This document shows positions 51,946 to 64,000 of a stretch of 64,000 nt of DNA, in pieces (the stretch's first letter is position 1; every line of letters begins with the position of its first letter). The position numbers and the translations under genes were made by a program. The notes below the pieces were generated by a model. The model had not been told where the DNA came from. It ran no database searches and saw only the letters and a program-made list of their open reading frames with translations. Source of the DNA: Erythrocercus mccallii (taxonomy: Eukaryota > Chordata > Aves > Passeriformes > Dicruridae); the NCBI GenBank assembly GCA_013397435.1, contig VZRG01001520.1, positions 62,001 through 126,000 on the forward strand, in the 5' to 3' direction.

Positions 51946-52079
51946 GTCAAAGGAGACTTCTGCAGATGCGAATTCATCTAGGTGACACCTTCTGCTCATT
52001 GGTATCACCTTTGCTTTGTCAAGGTCAATGTTTCCTTGTAGCAGTGTGCTTTTTAGGCCATTTCATATCCATATTTTCA

Positions 52080-52494
52080 TGTTATGGTTCAACCCTGTAC
52101 ACCCCTGTTTTCCCCTCAGTTTTTGGTATGACCCAGATGTTGCAACTTTCCCCTTCCCATATTCCCCAGCCTATCCCAACTCCCCTTTCCCTAATCCCCT
52201 CCCATGCTTTGCAAGCATTGGGTGGTCACCCTAAAACCCAACCCCTTCTGGTATCTGTGTGCACAAAAAGGGGACTTGCACGTGGCAAGATCGCCTTGGC
52301 CTTCCACCATGCGGTGAACAAACCAGCCCTGTTCACCCCAAGGCCTGGACTGCTGTTTCCATCTGTCCCTGCTCCAATGCATTCGGTAACCGGGATCTGC
52401 AGAGCTCGTAAAGGGGGCTATGCTGCACCCCATGCATTGCCGCCAGTTCTGTAGCACCCCCCGGAGCACAGAGGCCCGGGGGGGAAACGCTACA
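52080..52494 (+). mobile_element. Short GC-rich solo LTR
   Basis: Runs from TGTTATGGTTCAACCCTG to GGAAACGCTACA, 415 bases, GC-rich against AT-rich flanks. The TG...CA ends and composition fit a retroviral LTR. It stops 25 bases before the acceptor of the decayed N1 exon. Its 162-codon open frame is not gene-like. Confidence 0.5.
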
Positions 52495-52519
52495 TTTCCT
52501 GACTGTTTTACCTTCACAG

Positions 52520-52860
52520 AGTGCTCTTTGTGCTCTTTCCTGCATGGTATGTCTTCTGCTCTTGAGACCTCACCCTTCTCAGGAGATGAAAAAAGAGAGA
52601 AGAAAGTGCCCAAACAGTCTCTGAACCTCTTGGACAAATTTATTGGCAGCCTCATAGCACTGCTGCTCTCCAACAATTCTACAGGACAGCCTGTTGGCAG
52701 GTGTACATCACTGTATCTCTCAAAGGAAGCAAAAAAAAGATTCCAATGACTTCAGAGGCAGCTGGCATTATCCAACTCACATCAAACATGAATGCACCTT
52801 CTGGACAACAGACACCTTTGCCATGTACATCCACTGTTTCCTGAGTCATGTAGTGTTGTG
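52520..52860 (+). pseudogene. Decayed N1 vWA exon of a second collagen VI alpha gene
   Basis: A good acceptor (CTGTTTTACCTTCACAG, ending 52519) is followed in phase 1 by codons for E-C, exactly as in the COL6A4 exon at 9462. The frame continues through SLCSFLHGMSS and PKQSLNLLDKFIGSLI, matching the first strand and helix of N1. A TGA at 52747 ends the frame, and a shifted frame then reads TTDTFAMYI, similar to TTVDTYMN of COL6A4. The total length agrees with the 344-base exon. No metal-site DxSxS remains. Confidence 0.6.
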
Positions 52861-54368
52861 AAGCATTTTGTATGACCCTTTTCTGCCTAGATTGCTTTCT
52901 TTCTGGCTGAGTGCATGTTTCATGTTCCAGGGATGTCTGTCAGCAGTTTTTAAGATCTTAGGGAAAATCTTTTTACTTCCAAATTGCATTCTTGCTTTTT
53001 TGGGAAAAAAAAAAAAAAAAAGTAAATAAATAAGAAAAATAAAAGCCTTAGCTCTTAAGTGTGTCTAATGGAAGATCATACCAGTTTCATCTGATTGTGA
53101 AGACCAGGGACTACTTGATGCCTTCTTCAAATTAAACCACTTTTTAGAAGGAAGGTGTGTATTACACCTTTACAAATATTTATTGCTAACCTGTAGAAAT
53201 AGCTGAGGACACAAAAAACCAATTAACTGCAATCTACAGCAAGGGAGGTCAAGGGTTTACTGTAACAGAGATGTGAAGGACAATATTCTCTAGCGGGATC
53301 TAAGGGTGAAATACTATATAATTCCTCTTCTTTAATTAGTTTTCTCATCTAATTTAATACGCAGCTTTAAGTTCTGAGATCCTCTTATCTTTACACTTTC
53401 GTTGACAAGAAATGTCTTAGTTGCCACAGAATTCCCGAGACAAGGCAGTGCTAGCAGCCACACCCCAAGAAAGAGCATGTTTGAAGGGCCATCAAGAGCC
53501 AACTCTATAATTACTAAAATCGAAGTCGAAAGTCAGAACTACCAGTGCTGGCCGAAAAGAAGACATTCTCATAGTTGAAGACCATGTTTGTCTTATCCCT
53601 GTTCTTGTCCTGCCTCCTTATCTCAGCTGTGCCTAGATTAGCCCCAGTGTCTGTAATGGAGTGAAGGAGACTCTTCCAGAGTCCTTAGATCAGCAGAGCC
53701 TGAACTCATGAGGAAGTTAGGTGCTTGACTGCAGCCTTGCTGAGTTTTAAAAGAGCTACCAGCTTTATGTCCAGAAATATTGCATTGTAGTTGTTTGCAC
53801 TGACAATTGTTTCCTAATGACTTGAATACACATATGTGTTTTTATACACATATCTTTAGTAAATAGTATACTTATAATCCTGCAAATAAATGGGTTTTTT
53901 GCAGCAAGTATTCTGTCATCAGTAAACTCTTAGGAATGGACTCTTCTCAACTAAATAAGTTCAATAAATAAAATATCAGAGCACAGACTTTCTCCCACTA
54001 AAATTAGTGGAACTAAAATCACCACTCAATATTCTGTAAAAAGATTTTCATCACATTCCTTTAAAAGACAAGATGAAAACCTTTTTTGGAAAATAGTGGT
54101 ATAGTAATATAAGATACCCAGCCTTCCTGAAATCCCAAACATGCCCACTTATTAAGGGTTAATAACTGTTTAAAACACATTTTTTAAAATAGTTACCATT
54201 TGATTAATGTTGCCAGGTAGCCAGTTAAGCTACTTTCCTTCAAATTAGAAAAAAAAATCAGAAAGCATCTGGACTTTGATAGAGCTGGCTCTTCCTGGTA
54301 CACATATATGGTTAAAAAAACAGCTTCTTCAGCTTTCTGACTGTGGCCATTCTTTTCACCCCCCTCAG

Positions 54369-54430
54369 AGAGGATGCCCAGAGAAAACCACCAGAACCAA
54401 AAGGAAGACAAGGTAACATGGAATATCCAG
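54369..54430 (+). pseudogene. Decayed collagen-repeat exon
   Basis: Between an acceptor CCCCTCAG and a donor GTAAAA, one frame reads KPPEPKGRQGNMEYPG. Two of the Gly positions are Glu, each one G-to-A step from Gly (GAA for GGA). It resembles the first helix exons of COL6A4 (14342-15822). Confidence 0.65.
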
Positions 54431-54808
54431 GTAAAAGAGATCTAAAGATGTTTTTCTAACTTCTGACAAATTTTTTTTTCATGGATGCAAGGATTTGTTG
54501 GGAAAAGGGTACAGTATTACTCTAGACAATCTGAATGTGTGAATGCAGTATTCTTTCAGGTTCTGTCTTGCAATAATTGAAGATTTTGAGAGTTTTGCAG
54601 AGATGTTAGTGAGCATTAAGTCAATGTTACTTTTTTTTTAAGCTGCGTGCAGATTTCTGCAGCAGTACCCAGTTTGTGGTTTTACTTAGGAAACACATGG
54701 GAAATCTGACTGCAAGCATTAATTTGTGTATTTAGGAGATTTTTCTTTCTTTTCTTTTTCTGTTTGGTTGGTTATGTGAAAAATTCATGCACATTTTTAT
54801 TATTTCAG

Positions 54809-54850
54809 GAATGGGGAAGATGGGAGTGATGGAATTAGAGGAGAAGAGAT
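54809..54850 (+). pseudogene. Decayed collagen-repeat exon
   Basis: After TATTTCAG the frame reads NGEDGSDGIRGEE, a Gly-X-Y run like GESGFDGTDGEQ of the COL6A4 exon 19362-19406. The first Gly codon is broken by a frameshift and the donor is lost (ATACAT in place of GT). Confidence 0.7.
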
Positions 54851-56056
54851 ACATTGTTTCCTTTCTTTTGCCTTCTTGACCTCAAAGTTACTGAGTTGTA
54901 AAAATGAAATAATATACCATATTTTGTTTCTAAGAGATCTCTTGGGGTTCCTGGAAAGAAAGTAGAAACGGGTGACTTTGGATATCAGTAGCACTTAGTC
55001 ATCTTTTATTGGTCAGGCTTTGGATTTACGGACGATAGTATGGCTATCACATGAAACTGTCCCTGTGAGAAATGTCTTTAATAAACTCTCAAGCACAAGG
55101 CACAACTTTGTACCGAAAAGTTATTTGTACTCCTTTTTGTTTGAATTTCTATCAGAAGAGATATAATAGGACATAAATTACTTTTTGCTCTTCTGAAAAA
55201 GAGCAAACTACTGATGAATAACCAGTGGGTAGTTTTGAAAATAGGTATATATTCAATAGAAGAGGCCAGTGTAGGACAGGGGGGAAAACAGACAAGATTA
55301 TCATAGTAGTTTTTATCAGAAGGTGGTTTTTTAACACATGCAATGCTCTAAAGTAACTACTTGGTACCTCATTTCCAGATAAAATTCTCTTACCCTTTCT
55401 GTCCTTATAGAGGCGCTGAAGAATACACAGAGCTGTTCCAAATATTGCACAGATAAAACTGCAAGTTTTAGGTATTTATAGCTTGCATGTAAGTATTTTT
55501 AGACATATAGAATTTCTTTTTACATTTCTTTGTATCAGCTTCCACCGTCAGGCCTAGTGCTCAGCAAGTCTTTCCTGATGACTACAGTATTAAATGATTT
55601 TTAGTATCCATACACAAGATTTTATTTCAAGAACATTGCCACTGCATCCTTTCAGGAATACTGTGTTTGAATTGTTTCCGCTGTGTGGATTGCTAGTTTT
55701 CTGTGTCTGCAGTGTTCAATGCTGAAATCAGACTTAATAGACAGATCCTCTGGAATCTTCATTGACATCTGTAAATGCACGGAAGTATGTTACACATAGG
55801 AGGAATATGTTAAGAAAAAGTTAAACCTTTCTGATACAATGAATCCTAACATATTATTGTCTGTTAGGTCACACAAAAAAAGCCTTAAAAACATAAAGAT
55901 TTGTTGTCATTTAGAAACAGATCATTTGTGAACAGCCTGGTTACAATGGCTTGCAATGAAAACAAGGATACATTTAATATTCACAAGTGGAAAAAATCCC
56001 AAATTATGAGGGACTGCGTATGTTAATTGAATGTTTTCACATGCGTTGGTTTTTAG

Positions 56057-56083
56057 GGTCAAAAAGGAGAGAAAACCCAGGAA
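56057..56083 (+). pseudogene. Collagen-repeat exon remnant, 27 bases
   Basis: TTTTAG, then nine codons GQKGEKTQE, then GTAAGA. Exon length and splice sites are still collagen-like, but the third Gly is Thr. The COL6A4 match is uncertain: either the 27-base exon 16858 or the end of 21080-21145. Confidence 0.6.
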
Positions 56084-57813
56084 GTAAGAGTCTTCCAGTA
56101 ATGAATGTACTGAAAGCATGCTATGTTGTTTAATTATAAGGTACTAGATGTGTAACCAGCTGAGGATTGAAGCCTGATTGTTTTTATAACACTAATTTTT
56201 CAAAAATCTTATAAGTACGATTTTAACCAGAGATACATATTGGTAAGAGACAAAAACAATTTTAAAAAATTAAAAGAACTTCATTATTACCAATAAAATA
56301 TCAGATTTATAATAATGCCACCTTCCTAGAAATAATACAGAAAAAAAGTGATAGTGTAAGGCCCTTCTCCTGCACCAGTACTTTTCTCAAGCTGTGATAA
56401 ATTCTGCAATTATATCTAATAAATTGCTGTAGTTATCTGTAACAAGCTAGTAACAGAAACCTTGACAGTTTTATTACAGTAAGCTAAGACAGAAAACAAG
56501 ACAAAAGGTCACAGATTTGGTCATGCAGAAACTATCAAGTATGAATTGATGCTATTAATCTAATAATTATCATAATTTAGTTCCTAGGAATTTTAGTTAT
56601 TTCATTGGTGAAAACCTTTACTGAAAAGGTTTTCTACCTTTGCTCCTTGGTGTCCTTTCTGTGTGTGTCTCTTGTTCCAAGTGCTGTGGCACAGGGGCTT
56701 TTGTAAGGACTTGCTTTCAAAAGCAGTTGGAATTTTTGTAGGTGTGCATTTACCTTCTTGCTGTTCATGCTCACACTTCCTACAACCTTCATGGCATTCT
56801 CAAATATTCTGTATAATTGTGGCTGAGTACTTAATTTAAAAACAAACTAAATAAACTGATTTTCACAATCCGATGGAATAATTTAGCCAGACAAAGGACT
56901 GATCTTTTTTTTCAGGCTGAATTTGAAGTATGAAACCCCAATCAATTCTCAAGACAATGAAAATTGCATAAATAGGACTGATCTGTGGAATTGGTACTAC
57001 ACTTTAGGCTTCAAACAATAAGGCTGCTTAACATCTCTACTCTCTGTGGATGCAGAGCTATCACCATAGAAAAAGCAGGCTGGCTCTACTGAGCACCATG
57101 GTTTGGTGACACTGTGGACAGATCCCTCAAAGCTTTCTGGTAAGTTGTCATTTGTATATGGAGTAAAGAAGAGTAAGAAGCACTTCATGTTCCCACAGTT
57201 TGCTGACTGATATACATTCCCCCATAGGTGCAGAAAATCTGCCGAGGCTTGTTCTTGTTGATATCACTGGACATTCTCAATGTTCTGTGCACAGAAATTG
57301 CCTCTTAATATTTTCTCCAATATTTGTGCTTACACAGCAGTTAGAGAGCAATTAGAAGTTTTGTTAAATAAACTGAACTGACAGCACTTCACTGTTCTCA
57401 TGGGAAATCAGTGTGTGCTTCAGTAAACAAGTAGATAAATCACACTTTGGAAGCAGCCCACTTCTGCCACAGACAGTATTGGAGAAAATACACCAGTCAA
57501 CAGGATAGTTGTGACAGATTAAAAGGAGGAGTACTTTCAGTTCTGTGAAACAAGATGTTGCAAGTCTTTTGTTATCTTATGATGCTTCAGTAAAGTAATA
57601 GCTGCATCTCATTTTCCTTTTCTCCAGTAAAAAATTATTGACTGGTCACTGTACAAATTTGGGTTGAGTTTTTTTACAGGAATCGATGATTAATTTTTTT
57701 ATTCCATATCCTTGTGTTTCGGGGAAAATGCTGTCACAATTTCTTGAGAAGCTTGCATTTTCATCAGAAGAACTTCTTGTCAGGTTTTAATTGCATTTTC
57801 CCCAACTAACTAG

Positions 57814-57858
57814 GGTAAAGCTAGGGACAAGGGACTTGCAGGAGAACATGGACTAAAA
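57814..57858 (+). pseudogene. Decayed collagen-repeat exon, 45 bases
   Basis: After AACTAACTAG the frame reads GKARDKGLAGEHGLK, Gly-X-Y with one Gly replaced by Arg (AGG for GGG). The donor is lost. It resembles EKGLAGLPG in the COL6A4 exon 30884-30946. Confidence 0.6.
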
Positions 57859-59527
57859 ATATATAGCGGCAGAACAAGTACACCATCACTGATATTCTTT
57901 AGTGGATTTTTTTAATAGGTTCCTCCTTTGCATGTGCTGATTTCACATTTGTATTGATTTTTAAATGTTATGTCTCTCTTTTGCAAAAGCTGTTAATACT
58001 CTGTCCCTGTGTAAGTCACTTTAAACAGAAGCAATGACCATCTCTGAATAGCCTACTGTATGTGTTCCAATTCATCTTCCTTTCTTGCCTTTTAGGTAAA
58101 AACTGCTGTAGAAGAAATAAGCTGGTTTAAGAGAAGTGAGATGATCACTTTTATTCCCCAGTAACTTCTTTGTCCCTTTTTTTTCTGGCTTCTTATGTGT
58201 TTCTTTCTCCCTTTCATGTCTGAATAGTAACTTCAGATGTTCTCTGCTATGAACAGGGACTGACAAGGGCTGGCTGCTCCCTGCTGAAGCATGTGCTAAT
58301 TTTATTTTAAGGACTGTATTTTTAAATGGGCTTTGGACATATTGGATGAATAACTCAGCAAAAATGAGCTGAACTACTAGAAGAAAATTGGTGCTTTGAT
58401 GTTATCCATCCAGGCTCTTCATGTCATATAAGTGAAAATGGTGTCAGACTTGATGTTCTTCTTTCTTCTTTCTCCTCTACCAATAATTCAGTGGAACTTA
58501 AGCATGCAGCAAATAAGGGAAAAAGGAAAAAAATCCGTTCATTTCCAATAGACAATAAAAGATTTATGTTGCCTTTGTATGTTGTTTGAATACCACATAT
58601 GTAACATGCTACTGTTCATAGAACTATTCCCAGACCTGCTGGTCTGGAAGACAGTTGAAGTGACAGGAGATCTCCAGGACGCAGGGTAAGATCTAGACTC
58701 AAAATATTTTGCCATTACTGGAAACTATGTTTGTTCTTTTTCATTTTTAAGGGAAAATAAGGAATGAAACAGAACATTTTTTTCCTGTTGTGGTGGTCTG
58801 AAGTAGTTATTTGTGCAGTGTTATGATGACTTCAAATGATGTATTGCCCATATATTGTAAATTGCATTACTGTATTACCCTGTGAACTTCAATATTTTAT
58901 TCAATAAAGAAAACAAGGAATCCATCTGTATGTAAACACAAACCAAGTATTTCTGAATGGAAGTGGCTAATTGTATACCTATAAACGTAACTTTCAGAAG
59001 TCAACATCTAAATGCATGATTTGTGCATGTTTGAAAAGTGTACCTGACTCATACTTTGAGCCTCTCCTTTTAACTAATGCAAAAGAGAATGATTACTGTA
59101 ATTTTTGGTTGTCAGTAGCACTGTAAATTTTGCAATTATATGATTCTAACAAACTCTTTAGAAGTGAGTGCCATTGTGGGAATTCAACAATATGTATCCT
59201 TAGTCTCAAATTAAAGAAGCTCACTTTAGAAATATTTATTTCCTGTTTGACTTCAAGCTTTGCAAGTTCAACATGGTATAAAAGACAGATTGGGTTAATT
59301 TTCCTCTCATTAATTGTTACCATTGCTAAGAAGTCTACAGCTCTTGCTAAGGTGGCATTTTCCCTGTACGTCTTCATACAAATGATATACTGTGAAATTC
59401 TTACAGCTTCAAAATAGGATTAGAGGTGAAATGAATTGCAACAGTCATGTCCAAAAATTCCTGTAAGTACTAGAGGTCGGTCCTTGCAATAAAACATGTT
59501 TTCTAAACTGAAATGGAATAAAGATAA

Positions 59528-59590
59528 TATACATACATATATATATGTATATACACATACGTGTGTGTATATACTTATATATATATAAAC
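59528..59590. repeat. TA/CA-type microsatellite
   Basis: Alternating purine-pyrimidine tract with TATATA, CACATACGTGTGTG and TATATATATATA segments. Confidence 0.75.
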
Positions 59591-62289
59591 ATGTAATTTT
59601 TAACAGACAACAGGTGGTAAAACCTTCAGTTCTACTGAGGAATTTCAATATCCCCAAATCATAGTAGACAGTAAATAAAGCATATATAGTCTGTAATGCA
59701 AATAACCCTTGGCTTTGATTGATTTCTCCCCCATGAATAGTAAAATATCTGAGCAATTAAGTGAGATGAAGAGAACATAATTTAAAATCATTTTTCTTTT
59801 TTTTTTAGGGGAGTAAATGACTGAATGGACAAGCCTGATTTTCTGTACATATCTCAAGCAAAGTCCATGTTACAAACACACACAATTCACCTCACTAAGC
59901 AGTCATGTGCTCAGGCATGGCTTTTTATTCTTGTCCACAGCCATGTGAACTCATTACCTACATATACAATGACAACTAAGAGCATTCAATTGTGTTTTGA
60001 TATTGTAAAGCTAAGTAATCAGTTGCTTTCTTCCCTGATTTATTAATATCACATTGGTTCTGTGTTCAGCACTCCTGTGAATTTATGGTTTTAGCAGGCT
60101 GGTGCTTGAAAAATGATGTTAGGGCTGAGAATGCAACAGTGGGGTTTTTTCTTGTTTACTTTATTTTACTGAAGTTACTGTAGCATAATTTATTAGAAAT
60201 GTTAAGTGTCTTGGTATTCAGTGATTCCAGTTACCATGAGGTAAGTTTGGATTATTTTTCCTAATCTATCCTATTTCTTTAGGAGGTGACTGTGCCAAAT
60301 AGTGTGAGTTTCAACAGGAAGATCCTTATATCTGTAAACTCTGAGAGAAACCTCTCAATGAAAATGTTTGGTATGGAATAGGCACCAGTCCTGCTTGTCC
60401 TTTCACTCCATTTTCCAATAAAACTGAAAGGAGTTTAGCAAGCATACATAGCAGTGGAAGACAGCAATGCACATTAAGTCACTGAAAAACTTAAAATCTG
60501 TAGAACTGTGGAAAATAAATCATGTGTTCCAACAGTGATTTCCACTTTTGTTTCAACAACTCTTTAGATGCCATGTTTTTCAGCTAAACTTTTTTTCTCT
60601 CTTTTTTTAGCTTTCTGGGATGGTGAGTACATCTTACTTCTATGTTACTGATACTAATGGAATTGTTTATTTGTCAAATTGACCTAGCAGAGAGCTGATA
60701 AGCTGTGAACTACTTCGCCTATGGAATGGTAGGCTCCTCTCAACCAAACATTCTGAGCTGTGTGTTTCCTTTACAGGGGTTAAGCCCTTCGTGGAGTCAG
60801 GTGTTTACTGATCTGCAGCTTCAGCTTGCTCATCCATTTGTAGGTAAGAGAAAATTAACTTAAAAAACAACATTTAAAACTAGATGTAATTTCTTCAAAT
60901 CTTTTCTATATCATGAATTTCTATTTACAATAAAGGTCATGGGTCTTCTTAGAGGTTTGTATACTTTTGTTTCAGTGATATTTTATTTAACACCATTAGT
61001 AAGGGTACTGCTGGCAAGAATGAAGGAGTGTGAGTTCCTCCTTTGTCATTTACCTATTCTCTATGTTCCTGTGCTTATTTTTTATTATTTCTTTCTACTT
61101 TTCCCTGAGAGATATAGCTTGCATTATCCTTCTATGACCTTTCATAATTCTAATTGTCTTGCAGCTTCAGCACTGCAGATTGTCTTCTTTGTCCCTTCTC
61201 TGACCTTCTTTTCTGTTTAACTTCACTCCCACCAGTTCCTCCACTGCTTCACACTGAGCTGACAAATAATTTTATCACACCCATTATTTAAAACTTTCTC
61301 CTCTTTGTTTGTTCTGACTTAATACTGCTCTCCGTTGTTTTGCTTTGTGCAGTTTTTTTTTTCCCTAACTATATTCAGTACTTGGTGTGTTCCATGCCCA
61401 AATGTGTCTGGTACCAGTTATATACAGGAAATGATAATGGAACCCCTGTCCTACACGGAATTTGGCTGGAATAGTGAGTCAGTAATCTCCTCCCTTCATG
61501 AGTGCTAGATAAATGATCCTATTGTTACTGTAGTTATGCTGCCTCCTGTAGCCTGTGATTTTTTTAAATTACATTTTTCTTCATGATGCAGCAGATTATT
61601 TTCTGTAGCACAATTTCTTCTTTTAGATGTAATATAATGGCTGGAGTAATTACAAGATGAGATGTGTTTTACTACAGAAATGTCACATTCATTAAAAAAC
61701 CTGAACAGTTCTCCTAGTAATAATGCAGTAATAATAGCATCAAATCAGTATTTGAGCCACACAGCAGTACTTGAATTAGTGTAGGCCCACACTGTGCCAC
61801 AGAGGAGCTTTAAAAAGGAATATTGTGTGCTGAAATTTCAGGGTACAACTATGCACCCCAATGCAGACTGTTGCAGGCTCACTCTGTGGTCAGTAGTGCA
61901 GGTCCTTCCTCTGCAGGTACATTCAGCAAGGGCGCCCAGGCTGCAGGAGATTTGCATTACCAGAATTTCAGAGTGCAGGTGAATGTGGGCCTGCCAGAAC
62001 TTGGACAAAAGCCAAGATAATTTCTACTCCTCTTGTTGCTCTGTGTTTAGGTGATGCTGGAAAAGCAAATTCTTTTCTCTGCTGCAGCTTATACATCTGT
62101 AAATAGTGCTAATATAATTTAGCACTATTTTTCAAATATCTTTGTAAACCCTTTTAACTAAAACAAATGATTTGTACTTTTCTGTGCTTCACTTCTGTAT
62201 ACATTGGTCAGATTTTTGTCTAGCTCCCCATTTTTCTTTGACCTTCTATGAAATGTGGGTTGTAGTTTATCATTGTGTCACATACACAC

Positions 62290-62690
62290 ACACTTTTATG
62301 TGTATTATTCTCTGTGTCTAAGATGCAAAAGAACAAAATAATTTGGGGGTGTTTTTTGTTTCTTGCAACTCTGTTACCACCACCTCATCTACTTCTCAGA
62401 GTTTCGAAACAAGAATATGCTACTCAAAGCACTAAAAAATATTTCTCACCAGAGATCCTCCAGTGAACAGGACACTGCATGTGTGATGCGATTATTTGCC
62501 ATGAATGTTTTCAGGAGAACTGGACAAGGTGCTAAAGTGAAAAAATAGCTGTGATTTACAGCCATGGACCAGCTTCTTCTGTTAAACCAGCTCTCATGGA
62601 GAGGTGTCGAGTGCAGTAGAAGTTATTCCAGTAGTTATTATAAAGTTTCTTGTTTTGAGGGACTGCATGAAGAATGAATGGGTGAGGAAA
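62290..62690 (+). pseudogene. Decayed C1 vWA exon of the second collagen VI alpha gene
   Basis: A frame reads YHHLIYFSEFRNKNMLLKAL, then SSSEQDTACVMRLFAMNVFR and RTGQGAKVKK, aligning with HYLIRFSEFQKTNFLLQA and AAMRFVARNVFKRVRQG of COL6A4 C1. It stops at TAG 62546. A shifted frame continues KIAVIYSHGPASSV, like KVALFFANGPSQDD, and a third frame reads VEVIPVVIIKF, like LDITPVVIAF. At least three frame breaks are present. It is more than 10% diverged and clearly not a copy of the active exon. Confidence 0.85.
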
Positions 62691-64000
62691 TTCTGCTTCA
62701 TGGGAAAAACTGCAAAATACCTCTGCTTGTCTGTTCTGGTGCAGAGCCATCTTCTCATATGTAGATGTGTCTGACCTACTTTTACCTATGAGTGAATGCA
62801 GATTCACTTTACAAAATGAGTTTTCAGAAATGAGTCACATTCTGCCACCTGATGTGCTTTCCTCATGTGATGTGTTGTCCTCTTGTTCTCTGTCATTTAT
62901 TTTAAAGAAAATGGGTTAAAGGCTGATAACTGAGCTTCTTCCACCTTACTTTAGGAGCAGAGTTCGGGGAAGTGACACTGGGAAAAGGCACCCTGTGAGG
63001 CAATGAGACTGACACTGTTCATGTACTGTTTTCACAAAAGGAAACAGTGAGAGAGCACGAGCATGGGAAGCCTTTGGAACTGGAAGACATGGACCAGCTG
63101 ACTAGCTTGGCTGTTATTTGGATGTTCTTATCCACATTGCAAGTCTCTCCTATCCCTTGTTGCAAAACCTTCATTAGTTACATTGTTAAAGCAGATGTTC
63201 CTTATCACTGATGACTTCAAAATCCTCAAGCCAACAAGCTGTTTCTCTTGTAAAGTTTGATGTGAAATCGAAATTTCCCATAGTGCTACTAATGAAAACG
63301 CAAAACCTCTTTTGAGGTGCTTTCTACTTTTTTCTTATATTTTAAGTAATAAAGCTGAAAATTATTAGTAGTCACGTTGCTCTTAATAGGGCATTTTGTA
63401 GAATTACTATAGGTACACTCTGCTTCTAAAATAAATTTCTGCATGCTGTAAGTTCACGGAAGTTTTTTTTATTATTTCACTGTTTAGTTTCTGAAAGGAC
63501 TTTATACTCTTGTCACTTGCTGTAAAAAAATGTTAGAAAGGAGTTCGTATCTGTAGTGATTCATTTAGTACTGCCAAGTGGCCCTACAGGGAATTGTAAT
63601 GTCTATTATAAATGTCCTAGTAAATAATGTAATTTCATTTGGGATGAAAAAGACCAAATATAATAACATATACTTGGCATTAAAGAACATGCTGTGAAAT
63701 GAGGGTGTATTTCTATGAAAAAATGTAAAAAAGAATGTACAATAACTATAAGTTTAGTGTTGAGAGTAAATTATTATTCTGTCTGATTAGGAATGAGTGA
63801 AAGGATATGAAAAACTAATTGTAAGAAGGACATGGAATATTTTTACATTAAGAAAATTGAGTTACTGATTTAGATTCTGTTAATGTTCACCAAAAATGCT
63901 AGGTGATCTTGCAGAAAGTATAATACTACTACATAGGAAGGATTTTAGGAATTCAAAGGATGTATTCTTCCTTTTTACCCTGTATTATAAAGAAAAACTT
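62691..64000. other. Right end, nothing recognised
   Basis: AT-rich sequence. No remnant of the next C1 exon or of C2 was found up to the window end. Further pieces of the pseudogene may lie beyond it. Confidence 0.4.

Larger units (their letters stand above)
52861..62289 (+). other. Remaining span of the collagen VI pseudogene
   Basis: Between the listed remnants I could not name further exons. Weak candidates are 60609-60620 (LSGM before GTGAGT) and 60778-60843 (an open run after TTTACAG, where the helix exit would be expected). An AT-rich microsatellite is at about 59528-59590 and a poly-A run at 53006-53022. Confidence 0.4.

Noticed and set aside
51966..52454. 162-codon open frame on the + strand
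   Set aside because: It lies mostly inside the GC-rich LTR-like block. Proline/serine-rich composition and a lack of splice sites or family motifs point to a chance frame.
1..64000. CRISPR arrays, bacterial operons, rRNA or tRNA genes
   Set aside because: The sequence is a vertebrate gene region. No regularly spaced repeats, tRNA cloverleaf or rRNA blocks were seen.

Overview
This is a vertebrate nuclear window, almost certainly from a bird. It carries truncated CR1 LINEs in antisense, a decayed ERVL-type pol relic and several LTRs of kinds I associate with neoavian, especially passerine, genomes. The bird assignment is firm; the passerine assignment is a weaker inference. Genes are split into many small exons with GT-AG introns, on the + strand only.

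The main gene is a complete-looking collagen VI alpha chain of the alpha-4 type (COL6A4), 4481-46810, assembled here from 32 coding exons that join in phase into 1175 codons. Order: signal peptide; one N-terminal von Willebrand A domain (N1); a triple helix of exactly 336 residues with a cysteine at helix position 50; two C-terminal vWA domains (C1, C2); a charged unique region; and a Kunitz domain. The family normally carries seven N-terminal vWA domains. Here intron 1 has no open vWA exon, only a clear vWA pseudo-exon (5480-5905) and a possible second one (about 8842-9010). The reading frame ends at a TAA one codon before the fifth Kunitz cysteine, and the last two cysteines are still present downstream with correct spacing.

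1-4467 is the upstream flank with no firm gene. 46811-48000 is the 3' flank. 48000-52494 is a cluster of retroviral relics: ERVL pol broken by one LTR, then three further LTR pieces and an unidentified minus-strand open stretch. 52520-62690 holds what I read as a second collagen VI alpha gene in tandem, decayed to a pseudogene: an N1 exon with the same splice phase as COL6A4, four collagen-repeat remnants with lost glycines or lost splice donors, and a C1 vWA exon with stops and frameshifts, in roughly the expected order. It is probably the COL6A5/COL6A6-like neighbour. 62690-64000 shows nothing I can support.

The collagen chain would act in the extracellular matrix as an alpha-3-like partner of COL6A1 and COL6A2. 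The window therefore shows a family cluster in retreat: one chain shortened to a COL6A1/2-like domain plan with a clipped Kunitz end, and its tandem sister reduced to fragments.
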